Source: DATLBY01 sp035526665
GTDB taxonomy: Bacteria; Acidobacteriota; Terriglobia; Bryobacterales; Bryobacteraceae
DNA: 16,513 nucleotides
Assembly (NCBI GenBank): GCA_035526665.1
Contig: DATLBY010000279.1
Location: 1 to 16,513, forward strand
Reading direction: 5' to 3'
The notes beneath the pieces were generated by a model. The model was not told the DNA's origin and searched no databases. It saw only the letters and a program-made list of their open reading frames with translations. Positions 8,501-15,700 of this stretch are shown in pieces; position 1 is the first letter of the stretch, and each line of letters begins with the position of its first letter. Both the position numbers and the translations under genes were made by a program.

Positions 8501-8655
8501 GGTTCAAAGCGAATGCCGACAATTTGCTTACCCTCAAAATCCGCCGGACTCGGAAAAATTGCGTGGGGACGGGCCAGCAGCGCGAGCATCATAAGCAGGC
8601 GGATGCCAAACCGGAGACGCACTGCCCTCCATCTTATCTCACGCGCTGTTACCAT
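5590..8655 (-). CDS. Omp85 family outer-membrane protein (BamA/TamA-like) with seven apparent POTRA domains
   Basis: This is a 1021-residue outer-membrane assembly or translocation protein. After a signal sequence (hydrophobic core about residues 17-33) I count seven POTRA-like units with the beta-alpha-alpha-beta-beta pattern and a conserved 'GY/GF/GI' turn: about 42-112, 114-195, 197-283, 285-359, 362-449, 451-530 and 532-606. The barrel is 608-1021. It holds the loop-6 signature FFGGGATSHRGFG (875-887, the RGF/RGY motif), 'FHDAGNVF' (928-935), 'GPVRLDLAYG' (971-980), and ends in phenylalanine. Two cysteines (813 and 826) lie in a barrel insertion. BamA usually has five POTRAs and TamA three. 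The downstream SurA-like and tamB genes point to a TAM-like complex, but a BamA role is possible. The ATG at 8655 has a poor ribosome site; a GTG at 8622 gives a shorter, typical signal peptide (MRLRFGIRLLMMLALL) with GGAGG only 3 bases before it. The true start is uncertain. Confidence 0.93.
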   Translation of the reverse strand: MVTAREIRWRAVRLRFGIRLLMMLALLARPHAIFPSPADFEGKQIVGIRFEPANQPLLASDLAERILPLKAGFPLRLYEVRLAIEDLYGSGRYEDVAVDASSEADGVVITFITREALFIRGVVVDGVGEPPNPGQLVNATKLQLGARYTESQMKQAVESLLELLRVNGYYKATITPQVTPADAQQVDIRLQVDSGKRAKFDTPVIKGNPHRSVEDLIKATRWKRFFGFLGWKEVTETRVSQGLDRIRQTYQKKDFLMAKATLDRIDYKEDANRVVPNLDVEGGPKVVVKARGAKVSKGTLRTLVPIYEEQSVDKDLLVEGKRNLMEYFESKGYFDAAVDFDIGKTDKGEELIEYAIARGNRHQLAVLEITGNKYFTTPTLRERMYITPATFIRFRHGRYSGAYLKRDVNAITDLYRSNGFRDVQVTSTVEDDYQGKEQNVAVLLNVKEGVQWLVEKLEVAGVSDEQLPEIQGLLHSTEGQPYSDLNVATDQDSVLNYYYNAGYPDATFEAAVTPSAAPYRMNVKFTIKSGQRRFVRNVLVSGLKTSNPDIVSSRISLHTGEPLSQVSMIESQRRLYDLGIFARVDTALQNPDGEEHNKNVLYRVEEAHKYSLTFGFGAEIARIGGGSQVNLDAPGGTAGFSPRVSLGISRTNFRGVGHTVSLQTRVSTIQRRGVLTYLAPQFKGNPDKNLTFTGIYDDSRDIRTFSSKRTEGSVQLGQRLTKANSMQFRVGYRRVTVDQNTLKITPQLIPLLSQPINLGLVSSTFIQDRRDDSSDAHKGIYNTIDVAFAASIFGTMQQITTDPKTGLQSSVPCQAPAAGATAPDQCGKARPSFTRALGRNATYHRIGKDLIFARVLSIGTLLKSSAADVPLPERFFGGGATSHRGFGENQAGPRDATTGFPVGGKALLINTLELRFPLIGENIGGVFFHDAGNVFSNVGKITLRSSQRDLNDFDYMVHAVGFGIRYRTPIGPVRLDLAYGINTPRFIGFQGTRDELLFGGGVRTEQRISHFQFHFSLGQAF

Positions 8656-8664
8656 CTGAGTTGT

Positions 8665-9687
8665 ATGACTCCAGGCGACCGAGAACGTTACTCACGCCAA
8701 ATTCGCTATAAACCATTGGGGGAAGACGGTCAGCAGAGAATTTTAAGCTCTTGCGTAGCGATCGTGGGTTGTGGCGCGCTGGGCACAGTACAGGCCGCGA
8801 TGATGGCCCGCGCCGGGGTGCGTAAGCTAACCGTTATCGATCGCGATTATGTGGAGATCAGCAATCTGCAGCGTCAATGGCTGTTCGATGAGTCGGACGT
8901 GGAACAATCGCTGCCGAAAGCGATTGCCGCAGCCGCCCACATTCGTCGCGCCGACAGTTCGTGCCAGGTAGATGCCAAAGTGACCGACCTGACTCCGGGT
9001 AATGCGGAAGAGATGCTGGAAGGGGCTGATCTTCTATTAGACGGAACGGATAACTTCGAGACACGATATTTAATGAACGACTACGCGGTGCATGCCGGGA
9101 TTCCGTGGATCTACGGCGCTGCTATCGGCAGCTACGGGATCACCATGCCCATTGTGCCGGAGCAAACACCGTGTTTTCGCTGTGTTTTTCCCTCCGCGCC
9201 CCTGGGGGCGCAGGCTACGTGTGAAACGGCGGGGGTTCTGGGCGGAATCACGGCAGCGATTGCGTCTCTTCAATCCGCCACGGCCTTAAAGTTTCTGGCC
9301 GGCAGCGGCGCGGACATCGCTGCCCGGATTACCACCATAGATGTTTGGTCAGGGGACCTGAGGCAGGTGGGCATGGGTGATCGCGATCCCGCCTGCGAGA
9401 GCTGCGGAACCCGGCGTTTCCCACACCTAAGTGGATCTCGGCGAATACCAGTGAGTCTTTGCGGGCGCAATGCAGTTCAGATTCATGAGCGTACCCGGCC
9501 TATCGACCTGGCCCAGCTCGGCATGCAACTCGGGCAATTGGGGGAGGTCCGATCGAACGAATTTGCGCTACGCTTTTTCACCTCGCCCTATGAGATCACC
9601 ATTTTTCCGGATGGACGGGCCATCATCAAGGGAACTACCGATCCGGGAATCGCACGCAGCCTGTACGCCCGTTATGTCGGCGCCTAG
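8665..9687 (+). CDS. thiF: ThiF/MoeB/HesA-family E1-like adenylyltransferase
   Basis: This 340-residue protein should activate the C-terminal glycine of a ubiquitin-like sulfur carrier (ThiS or MoaD type) with ATP. Residues 8-16 (RYSRQIRYK) open the fold. The nucleotide-binding loop is VGCGALG (34-40), with Asp59 and 'EISNLQRQ' (64-71), Lys85, and the adenylate-site Asp129 in DGTDNFETRY. A structural zinc site is formed by CFRC (170-173) and CESC (244-247). Cys186 in TCETAGVLGG is the likely catalytic thiol. The C-terminal ~80 residues ('ITIFPDGRAIIKGTTDPGIARSLY') match the tail of Bacillus-type ThiF/MoeB rather than a rhodanese domain. All key residues are present, so it is probably active. 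I chose the ATG at 8665 because the longer frame back to 8524 runs through the divergent Omp85 gene and gives unconvincing sequence. No ThiS, MoaD or thiamine gene is near, so ThiF versus MoeB cannot be settled here. Confidence 0.9.
   Translation: MTPGDRERYSRQIRYKPLGEDGQQRILSSCVAIVGCGALGTVQAAMMARAGVRKLTVIDRDYVEISNLQRQWLFDESDVEQSLPKAIAAAAHIRRADSSCQVDAKVTDLTPGNAEEMLEGADLLLDGTDNFETRYLMNDYAVHAGIPWIYGAAIGSYGITMPIVPEQTPCFRCVFPSAPLGAQATCETAGVLGGITAAIASLQSATALKFLAGSGADIAARITTIDVWSGDLRQVGMGDRDPACESCGTRRFPHLSGSRRIPVSLCGRNAVQIHERTRPIDLAQLGMQLGQLGEVRSNEFALRFFTSPYEITIFPDGRAIIKGTTDPGIARSLYARYVGA
8705..8733 (-). promoter_or_regulatory. Candidate sigma-70 promoter for the Omp85 operon
   Basis: On the minus strand CTGACC (8733-8728) and TATAGC (8710-8705) are separated by exactly 17 bases; each hexamer matches the consensus at four of six places. 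Transcription would begin near 8698, about 43 bases before the ATG at 8655. The element lies inside the thiF coding region, as the short gap between the divergent genes requires. This is pattern matching only; chance matches of this quality are common. Confidence 0.3.
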
Positions 9688-9729
9688 GCGGACACTTGCT
9701 CGGGCTTGGCGAATCCCATTCGCTAGAAT

Positions 9730-10716
9730 GTGTCATTGACTCCCAAGCGCGCGCTGATTACAGGAATCACCGGGCAGGACGGCTCCTATCTGGCCGAACT
9801 GCTCCTATCGAAAGGATATGAAGTTCACGGTTTTGTACGACGCGTAGTGCTGGAGGCTCCAGAGCAGCGGTTGAGCCGGTTGCTGCCGATCCTGGATCGC
9901 ATCTCTCTGCACTCGGTGTCCCTGGAAAGTTATGCGGGCATCCACCAGGCGTTGACGGCGATTCATCCGGATGAATGTTATCACCTGGCTGCCCAAAGCT
10001 TTGTCAGCTATTCTTTCGACGACGAGTTCTCCACCCTCAATATAAATATCAACGGGACGCATTACCTGCTGGCGGCGTTGAAGATCATCGCACCCCAGTG
10101 CCGGTTCTATTTCGCGGGCTCGAGTGAGATGTTCGGAAAAGCCGACCAAGTCCCGCAAAACGAGAATACGCGCTTCCATCCGCGTTCCATATACGGCATC
10201 AGCAAGGTGGCTGGCTTCGAGTTGAGCAGGAACTACCGCGAAGCGTATGAAATGTACACCAGCGCCGGCATTCTTTTCAACCACGAATCGCCGCGCCGGG
10301 GCTATGAATTCGTCACGCGCAAGATCACATCCGGCGTAGCCCGCATTCTGGCGGGGAAAGCGCGGACCCTGAAGCTCGGGAATCTGGATGCGAAACGAGA
10401 TTGGGGCCATGCTCGAGAGTATGTGGAAGCCATGTGGCTAATGCTGCAGCAGGATCAGCCGGACGACTATGTGATCGCGACCGGCGCAACCAATTCGGTG
10501 CGGGATTTTGCTCAGATGGCCTTCTCGTCCGTGGGGCTCGAATATGAGAAGTTCCTGGTGATCGACTCCAATCTGTATAGGCCGACGGAAGTGAACCAAC
10601 TGGTCGGCGATGCCTCGAAGGCTCGTCAGCAATTATCCTGGAAACCGCGCACTCCCTTTCCCGAGCTGGTTCGGGAAATGGTGGAGGCCGACTGCAAGTT
10701 GCTCGGGCTTAAGTAA
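9730..10716 (+). CDS. gmd: GDP-mannose 4,6-dehydratase
   Basis: This 328-residue short-chain dehydrogenase-type enzyme should convert GDP-mannose to GDP-4-keto-6-deoxymannose, the precursor of GDP-fucose, GDP-rhamnose and related sugars. The NADP loop is GITGQDGSYLAE (12-23). The catalytic set is Ser132-Glu133 in AGSSEMFG and Tyr155-x3-Lys159 in YGISK. Substrate-binding hallmarks are LFNHESPRRG (182-191), FVTRKIT (194-200), and 'LGNLDAKRDWGHAREYV' (216-232). The usual RRSSxxFN cofactor loop is replaced by RRVVLEAPEQRLSR (37-50), a variant I also recall from other members, so activity is not in doubt. The start is GTG at 9730 or TTG at 9736; an ATG at 9728 is out of frame. No clear ribosome site precedes either. 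It lies 42 bases after thiF on the same strand and overlaps the 3' end of the methyltransferase by 8 bases. No second-step reductase or epimerase of fucose synthesis is visible downstream. Confidence 0.93.
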   Translation: MSLTPKRALITGITGQDGSYLAELLLSKGYEVHGFVRRVVLEAPEQRLSRLLPILDRISLHSVSLESYAGIHQALTAIHPDECYHLAAQSFVSYSFDDEFSTLNININGTHYLLAALKIIAPQCRFYFAGSSEMFGKADQVPQNENTRFHPRSIYGISKVAGFELSRNYREAYEMYTSAGILFNHESPRRGYEFVTRKITSGVARILAGKARTLKLGNLDAKRDWGHAREYVEAMWLMLQQDQPDDYVIATGATNSVRDFAQMAFSSVGLEYEKFLVIDSNLYRPTEVNQLVGDASKARQQLSWKPRTPFPELVREMVEADCKLLGLK

Positions 10717-11593
10717 GCGGCTTGCGGCAGGTGACCAGACAGCGTATACCGAACGGATACAGCACGTAGCGGCGTAGCCTGCCTTCCAGCCGCATCACGG
10801 CTCCCAGCAGCGGACTGCTCTTGGACCTCTGAATATCAGCGGCGACAATTTCCCTCCGGCGCTGTTCGCTGTCGGAAAGGTAGCGTCTGTTACGGAGCTT
10901 CACTGCCGCAAAGGCGGGATACAGAAAAAAGCCCAGGTGCGACTTCTCCAAAATATCGAATCCGGTCCCGCGGAGAGAGCTCAGGAGGCCGCGCATTCGA
11001 TAGCGGCGGAAGTGCATCAGCTGTTTGTCATAGACATCATAGAGATGCGGGCCGGCCGGCAGTTCAATGACCGCAATTCCCCCGGGCTTGAGGATGCGAA
11101 ACGTCTGCTGCATAGCGGTGAAGTCATCTTCAATATGTTCCAGTACGTTGAGCAGGATCACGGCATCGGCGCTGTTGCCGGGCAGCGGACAGGTCACCAG
11201 GTTGAATTGCAGGAAGGGAACATCGGGCAAGGCCAGAGACAGTTTTTCCAGCGGCCTTGCAACATAATCCGCGCCCACCAGTTGAGCGCCGGGCATACGC
11301 TTACGGAGGTCGCGCAGCATGAAGCCGGAGGAACACCCGATGTCCATAATTACGGGTGATGGAACACGTAAGTGACGCTGCAGCGTGCCGATAGTGTGCT
11401 CTCGCGAAGCGACGTCAATGTAGTGATGTTCGCCGCTTAGGTCCTCGTGCAACTGTGTTAGCTCGTCGCTCCAGTTGGACGTTCCAGTTTCATAGGCCAG
11501 CACCGAAAACGTCTTGCCGCCCAATTGAAAGTGATGGCCGTTCCAGACGGGCGTTTCTGCGAAGCCGGGGGGAGCGGGAAAAGTCATCTTCAT
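10709..11593 (-). CDS. Class I SAM-dependent methyltransferase
   Basis: This 294-residue protein has the Rossmann methyltransferase core: motif I DIGCSSG (84-90), an acidic residue at the end of strand 2 (GADY, 107-110), LLNVLEHIEDD (147-157, motif II region) and RILKPGG (166-172). The N-terminal ~80 residues include 'YETGTSNWSDELTQLHED'. After the core comes HFRRYR (194-199), and then a basic C-terminal region with a hydrophobic patch (GFFLYPAFAAVK, 221-232). This fits the Methyltransf_11/23 group often found in surface polysaccharide gene sets. The likely substrate is a sugar or glycan, but the sequence does not say which. The ATG at 11593 is 4 bases after the epimerase stop, so both genes are almost certainly co-transcribed; a second ATG at 11587 is also possible. 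The stop overlaps the gmd 3' end. Methyltransferase assignment is sure, the target is inferred from context. Confidence 0.9.
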   Translation of the reverse strand: MKMTFPAPPGFAETPVWNGHHFQLGGKTFSVLAYETGTSNWSDELTQLHEDLSGEHHYIDVASREHTIGTLQRHLRVPSPVIMDIGCSSGFMLRDLRKRMPGAQLVGADYVARPLEKLSLALPDVPFLQFNLVTCPLPGNSADAVILLNVLEHIEDDFTAMQQTFRILKPGGIAVIELPAGPHLYDVYDKQLMHFRRYRMRGLLSSLRGTGFDILEKSHLGFFLYPAFAAVKLRNRRYLSDSEQRRREIVAADIQRSKSSPLLGAVMRLEGRLRRYVLYPFGIRCLVTCRKPLT

Positions 11594-11597
11594 GGGT

Positions 11598-12554
11598 TCA
11601 GACGCGGGCTTCCATCACCCAGGGGGTCGCCCTGAAGTAATCTACGGTCCGCATGACACCCCCGCGGATCGTCAACTTCGGTTTCCAGCCAAGCCGTCGA
11701 ATACGATCGCAGTTGAGGAAGATAAAAGGATTATCCCCGATCCAGCCCCGATCGCCGCCGGTGTATTCCAGGCTCGGTGACAGCCCGAGGTGACTGCAGA
11801 TCCAACCGATCGAATCGTTCACCTGGCAATATTCATCCGTACCCAAATTGAAGACGTTGACTCGTTGATCCGCCTTTTCCAGCGCTACGAAGATGGCATC
11901 GATGCAATCTTGCACATAAAGGTAGGACTTCTTCTGCTGCCCGTTGCCGAGAACTCTCAGGCGATCGGGGTGATCCTGCAGCTGCTTGTAGAAGTCGAAG
12001 ACGTGGCCATGTGTATACCGCTCGCCCAGAATAGAAACAAAACGAAAGATATACGAAGTCATCCCAAAGCCCTCGCAGTATGCGGCTATGAGCCCTTCCC
12101 CGGCTAGTTTGGAAGCGCCATAGAGGGAGGTTTGGATGGGAAATGCAGCATCCTCCGGTGTTGGTATCTGAGCCGGCTCGCCATACACCGATCCGGTGGA
12201 GGAGAACGCAATTCGCTTCACTTCGCAGGCACGCATGGCCTCCAGCACGTTGGAGGTGCAAATGGTGTTTTGCTCCAGATCCCGGCGGGGGTGGCTAGTG
12301 CCGAAGCGCACGTCAGCATTGGCGGCAAGGTGGACTGTTAGATCCGCGCCCCGCATCGCCGCAGTGAGCGCGTCCACATCCCGCAGGTCCCCCTCCTTCA
12401 ATGTGAAAGCAGATTGCTTGTGGGCATCTTCCAGAAAGGCGCGTTGGCCCGTGGAGAAGTTGTCGAAGCCGGCGACTTCGTGGCCCGCAATGAGTAAACG
12501 ATCCACCATGTTGCTGCCGATAAAGCCCGCAGCTCCGGTTACAAGCACTTTCAA
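11598..12554 (-). CDS. NAD-dependent sugar epimerase/dehydratase (UDP-glucose 4-epimerase-like)
   Basis: This 318-residue extended short-chain dehydrogenase has the NAD loop GAAGFIG (7-13), Asp31 for the ribose in FDNFSTG, 'HLAANADVR' (75-83), Ser119-Thr120 in SSTGSVYGEP, and the active-site Tyr145-x3-Lys149 in YGASK. It ends with 'LGWKPKLTIRGGVMRTV' typical of nucleotide-sugar epimerases such as GalE, or of dehydratases like RmlB. The reaction is probably 4-epimerisation (or a related step) on a nucleotide-activated hexose in the cytoplasm. The start is TTG at 12554 (in-frame alternative GTG at 12548). GGAGG at 12564-12568, nine bases upstream, supports the TTG. It is the first gene of a two-gene unit with the methyltransferase. 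With gmd next to it, a shared role in surface glycan synthesis is likely, though not proven. Confidence 0.9.
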   Translation of the reverse strand: MKVLVTGAAGFIGSNMVDRLLIAGHEVAGFDNFSTGQRAFLEDAHKQSAFTLKEGDLRDVDALTAAMRGADLTVHLAANADVRFGTSHPRRDLEQNTICTSNVLEAMRACEVKRIAFSSTGSVYGEPAQIPTPEDAAFPIQTSLYGASKLAGEGLIAAYCEGFGMTSYIFRFVSILGERYTHGHVFDFYKQLQDHPDRLRVLGNGQQKKSYLYVQDCIDAIFVALEKADQRVNVFNLGTDEYCQVNDSIGWICSHLGLSPSLEYTGGDRGWIGDNPFIFLNCDRIRRLGWKPKLTIRGGVMRTVDYFRATPWVMEARV

Positions 12555-12563
12555 AGGTGTAAT

Positions 12564-12568
12564 CCTCC
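12564..12568 (-). promoter_or_regulatory. Ribosome binding site of the epimerase gene
   Basis: GGAGG on the minus strand lies nine bases before the TTG at 12554. It is the reason for choosing this TTG as the start. Confidence 0.65.
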
Positions 12569-12611
12569 AGCGCGCCGAATGATCTCCGTCGGGCTATGTG
12601 AACGTCTCTTT

Positions 12612-12640
12612 ATTATCCACCCCAAGTGATTACGGATTAA
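12612..12640 (-). promoter_or_regulatory. Candidate sigma-70 promoter for the epimerase-methyltransferase unit
   Basis: On the minus strand TTAATC (12640-12635) and GATAAT (12617-12612) are 17 bases apart. The -10 matches five of six places, the -35 only three. Transcription would start near 12605, about 50 bases before the TTG start and ahead of the GGAGG ribosome site. The -35 lies within the palindrome GGATTAATCC at 12634-12643. Confidence 0.3.
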
Positions 12641-12690
12641 TCCTAGTCCGAATTTTCTGCAAGGCCATCGCTATTCACCGAAAGAGTAAT

Positions 12691-12697
12691 AGAGAGG
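12691..12697 (+). promoter_or_regulatory. Ribosome binding site of the propeller-protein gene
   Basis: AGAGAGG lies four bases before the TTG at 12702. The spacing is a little short, but the signal peptide that begins at this TTG supports the choice. Confidence 0.5.
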
Positions 12698-12701
12698 CAC
12701 C

Positions 12702-15700
12702 TTGTTACGTCACCTACCGATTCTCGCGGGGCTCGCTGGTCTGTTCTTTGCCGCGATCGGAAATTGCGAAGCTATCGAAGTCCCCCTATTTTTCTATGAA
12801 AGAAAGCCCGACTCGAACGTATATATGGCGAGAACCCCTTACTTGACGGCCTACTTGGACGAGAATGGCTTGGCGCTCGAGGCTAGTGGTATACACCTTC
12901 ACTTGGAGTTTCTGGGGTCCAGTGCGGGAAAAACTTTGGGGCCTGAGACCAAATTGAATGCTTCCGTAAACATTCTGTTGGGGAAACCTGAAACGTGGCG
13001 CACGGACCTTCCTGCTTTCGCAAGGATCCGATATAAAGGCGTATACCCAGGAATCGACGCCGTCTACGGGGGAACCGAGCGAAAACTCAAATCGGAATTC
13101 GTTGTGGCGCCAGGTAGCGACCCACACGTGATTCAGCTGCGCTATCGCGGCGCCGAGCAGATTCACGTCGCTGCGGACGGAGCGCTGGTGGTGACTACTG
13201 CATCAGGTGAATTTCGGGAAGACGCCCCGGTGATTTATCAGCTCATTAGAGGTCACAGAAAAATTATTCAAGGCGGCTACCGGGTGTCCGCTGACCAGAT
13301 AGTCTCCTTTGCGATCGACCCGTACGACCGGAAAAAGGAACTGATCATCGACCCGGTTTTAACCTATAGCTCTTATGTTGGGGGACGGGGAATCGATGCG
13401 GGTACGGGAATTGCGACGGATGCGGCAGGCAATGTTTACGTCTGCGGCTACACTGAGTCGCCCGATTTTCCCATAGCCGGGGCGATACAAGGCCGAGTCC
13501 GCGGCGTTGACGCGTTTGTGATGAAATTGAATTCCGCCGGAGACACATTACTCTACGCAACCTATTTGGGGGGATCGGCGTACGATGCAGCAAACGGGAT
13601 CACAGTAGATGCAAACGGCAGCGCAATCGTAGCAGGCCGCACGGGGTCCAGTGATTTCCCCACCGTGTCGGCTTTCCAGCCGGTTTTCGGCGGGGGCATG
13701 GATGGGTTTGTCGCGAAGCTATCCCCGCTGGGAAACACGATTGTTTACAGTACATATCTGGGCGGAGCGGCCTCGGATGCAGCCAATGCAGTCGCTTTGG
13801 ACACTGTGGGCAATGCCTATATCACGGGTGACACCTCCTCGGCGAATTTCCCAACGAGGGCAGGTTTTCAATCCATCAACCGTGGACGTAGCGATGCATT
13901 CGGCTTGAAGCTGAACACGGCGGGATCTATCCAATACTCCACTTATTTGGGTGGAATGGGTGACGAATCGGGCAAGAGTATCGCCGTGGATACTGCTGGA
14001 GCCGCCTACATTGCTGGCAATACTACATCGCCTGACTTTCCTGTGCTAAACGCTTTTCAACCGAACTCCGGAGGCGGCGAGGACGCTTTTGTGACGAAGC
14101 TGTCGCCCACCGGTAGTGCTCTTGTTTACAGCACATACCTCGGTGGGAGCAGTGGATCCGTTACATATCCCGAATCGGCGAACGGGATCGCCGTGGATTC
14201 TCAGGGAGCAGCAGTGGTGGTGGGCTCGACCAACTCGTCCAACTTTCCGCTGCAAGCCCCTATCCAGCCGCTGCCCGGCGGCACACTCGACGCCTTTGTC
14301 ACCAAGTTAACTCCAACCGGATCCGCATTGATTTACAGTACTTACCTTGGTGGTGTGGGGCTCGATTATGCAAACGCCGTCACGCTGGATGCGTCGGGCC
14401 AGGCTTACGTAACCGGTGGTACCAACTCGATAAATTTTCCCGCAGTGAATCCGCTGCAACCGCAGGTGGCGGGTCTGTATGACATTTTCGTGACGAAGTT
14501 CGATGCCGCCGGCACGCGGCTTGTGTTCAGTACTTTGCTAGGAGGCTCCGGCAGTGAAGAAGGCCTGGGGATTGCGCGCACCAACGCCTCGGAAGTCTGG
14601 ACTACGGGGATGACTACGTCCGGGGATCTACAACTGGTCGGGGCGCTGCAAACATTTGGCGGCGCGGAAGGTAGTGTGTTGCTGGCGCGGATTGCGGATG
14701 CGGTTCCAGCTACCAGTTCGGTAAGCCCAGCGTCGGGATACGGAGCTTCACAGGCGTTTCAATTTACCCTGAGCGACCAGAACGGACCGGCAAACATTGT
14801 CAGCGCCACCATGCTGGTCAACTCATCTCTGGATGGCAACAATGCCTGCTACGTGGTTTTCTACGCGAATCCAAATTCGGCCGCACTATGGTCGGATGCC
14901 ACGGCAGGTTGGCTGCCTGTTGTGTTTGGATCTGGAGCGGTGGTCCAGAACAATCAATGCTCCCTCAGTGGAGCGGGGTCTTCTGTAAGTGGATCAGGTG
15001 CGAATCTGGTGGTGACTCTCGCGTTGACATTTAAGCGAACATTTGCCGGCACAAAAAATGTTTATGCGCAAGTGACGAATCGGAGCGGCCTCAGCTCGGG
15101 CTGGGAGTTAAAGGGCACGTGGACCATTCCGCCGAATCAAGCTCCAGCAGCAATAGTTTCGCCCTCAGGTGGTCAGGGTAGGATCCAGAGCTTCCAATTC
15201 ACCCTATCGGATCCGGATGGAGCCGCCGACATTGCAAGCGCAACCATGCTCGTAAGTCCGACTCTGGACGGCAATAACGCGTGCTACATCGTTTTCTATG
15301 CAAGCTCCAATTCGGCAGCCTTGTGGTCGGACACCCTACCCGGCTGGCTGCCGTTCGCATTCGGTGCCGCGGCTTCAGTTAGTAACGGGCAATGCTCGAT
15401 CAGTGCCTCCGCCTCGTCGGCAGTCCTCTCGGGAACAGCTTTGGTGGTTTCACTGGCTCTCACATTCAAATCATCGTTCAGCGGAACCAAAAATGTGTAT
15501 GTACAGGTGCGAGACCAGGGGGGGCTCTCCTCCGGCTGGCAATTGAAAGGAATGTGGACGGTTCCAGCGGACCAACCTCCGTCTGTGGTGGTTTCACCGG
15601 CTTCAGGCAGCGGCCGAGGCCAAACCTTCCAATTCGCTTTTAGCGATGTATCCGGCCCCGCTGCCGTAGACCGCGCCACGATGTTATTCAGCCCGGCTCT

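Larger units (their letters stand above)
12555..12701. promoter_or_regulatory. Divergent intergenic region between epimerase and propeller-protein genes
   Basis: These 147 bases are the only sizeable intergenic space in the window and are AT-richer than the genes on each side. They must hold promoters for both directions. A minus-strand candidate is listed separately. On the plus strand I found no -35/-10 pair that I would defend. A perfect 10-base palindrome, GGATTAATCC (12634-12643), sits near the middle and could be an operator half, though one short palindrome is weak evidence. Confidence 0.55.

Noticed and set aside
8524..8664. Upstream extension of the ThiF frame by 47 residues
   Set aside because: It runs antisense through the start of the Omp85 gene and gives no E1-like sequence. 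The family begins at RYSRQI, just after the ATG at 8665.
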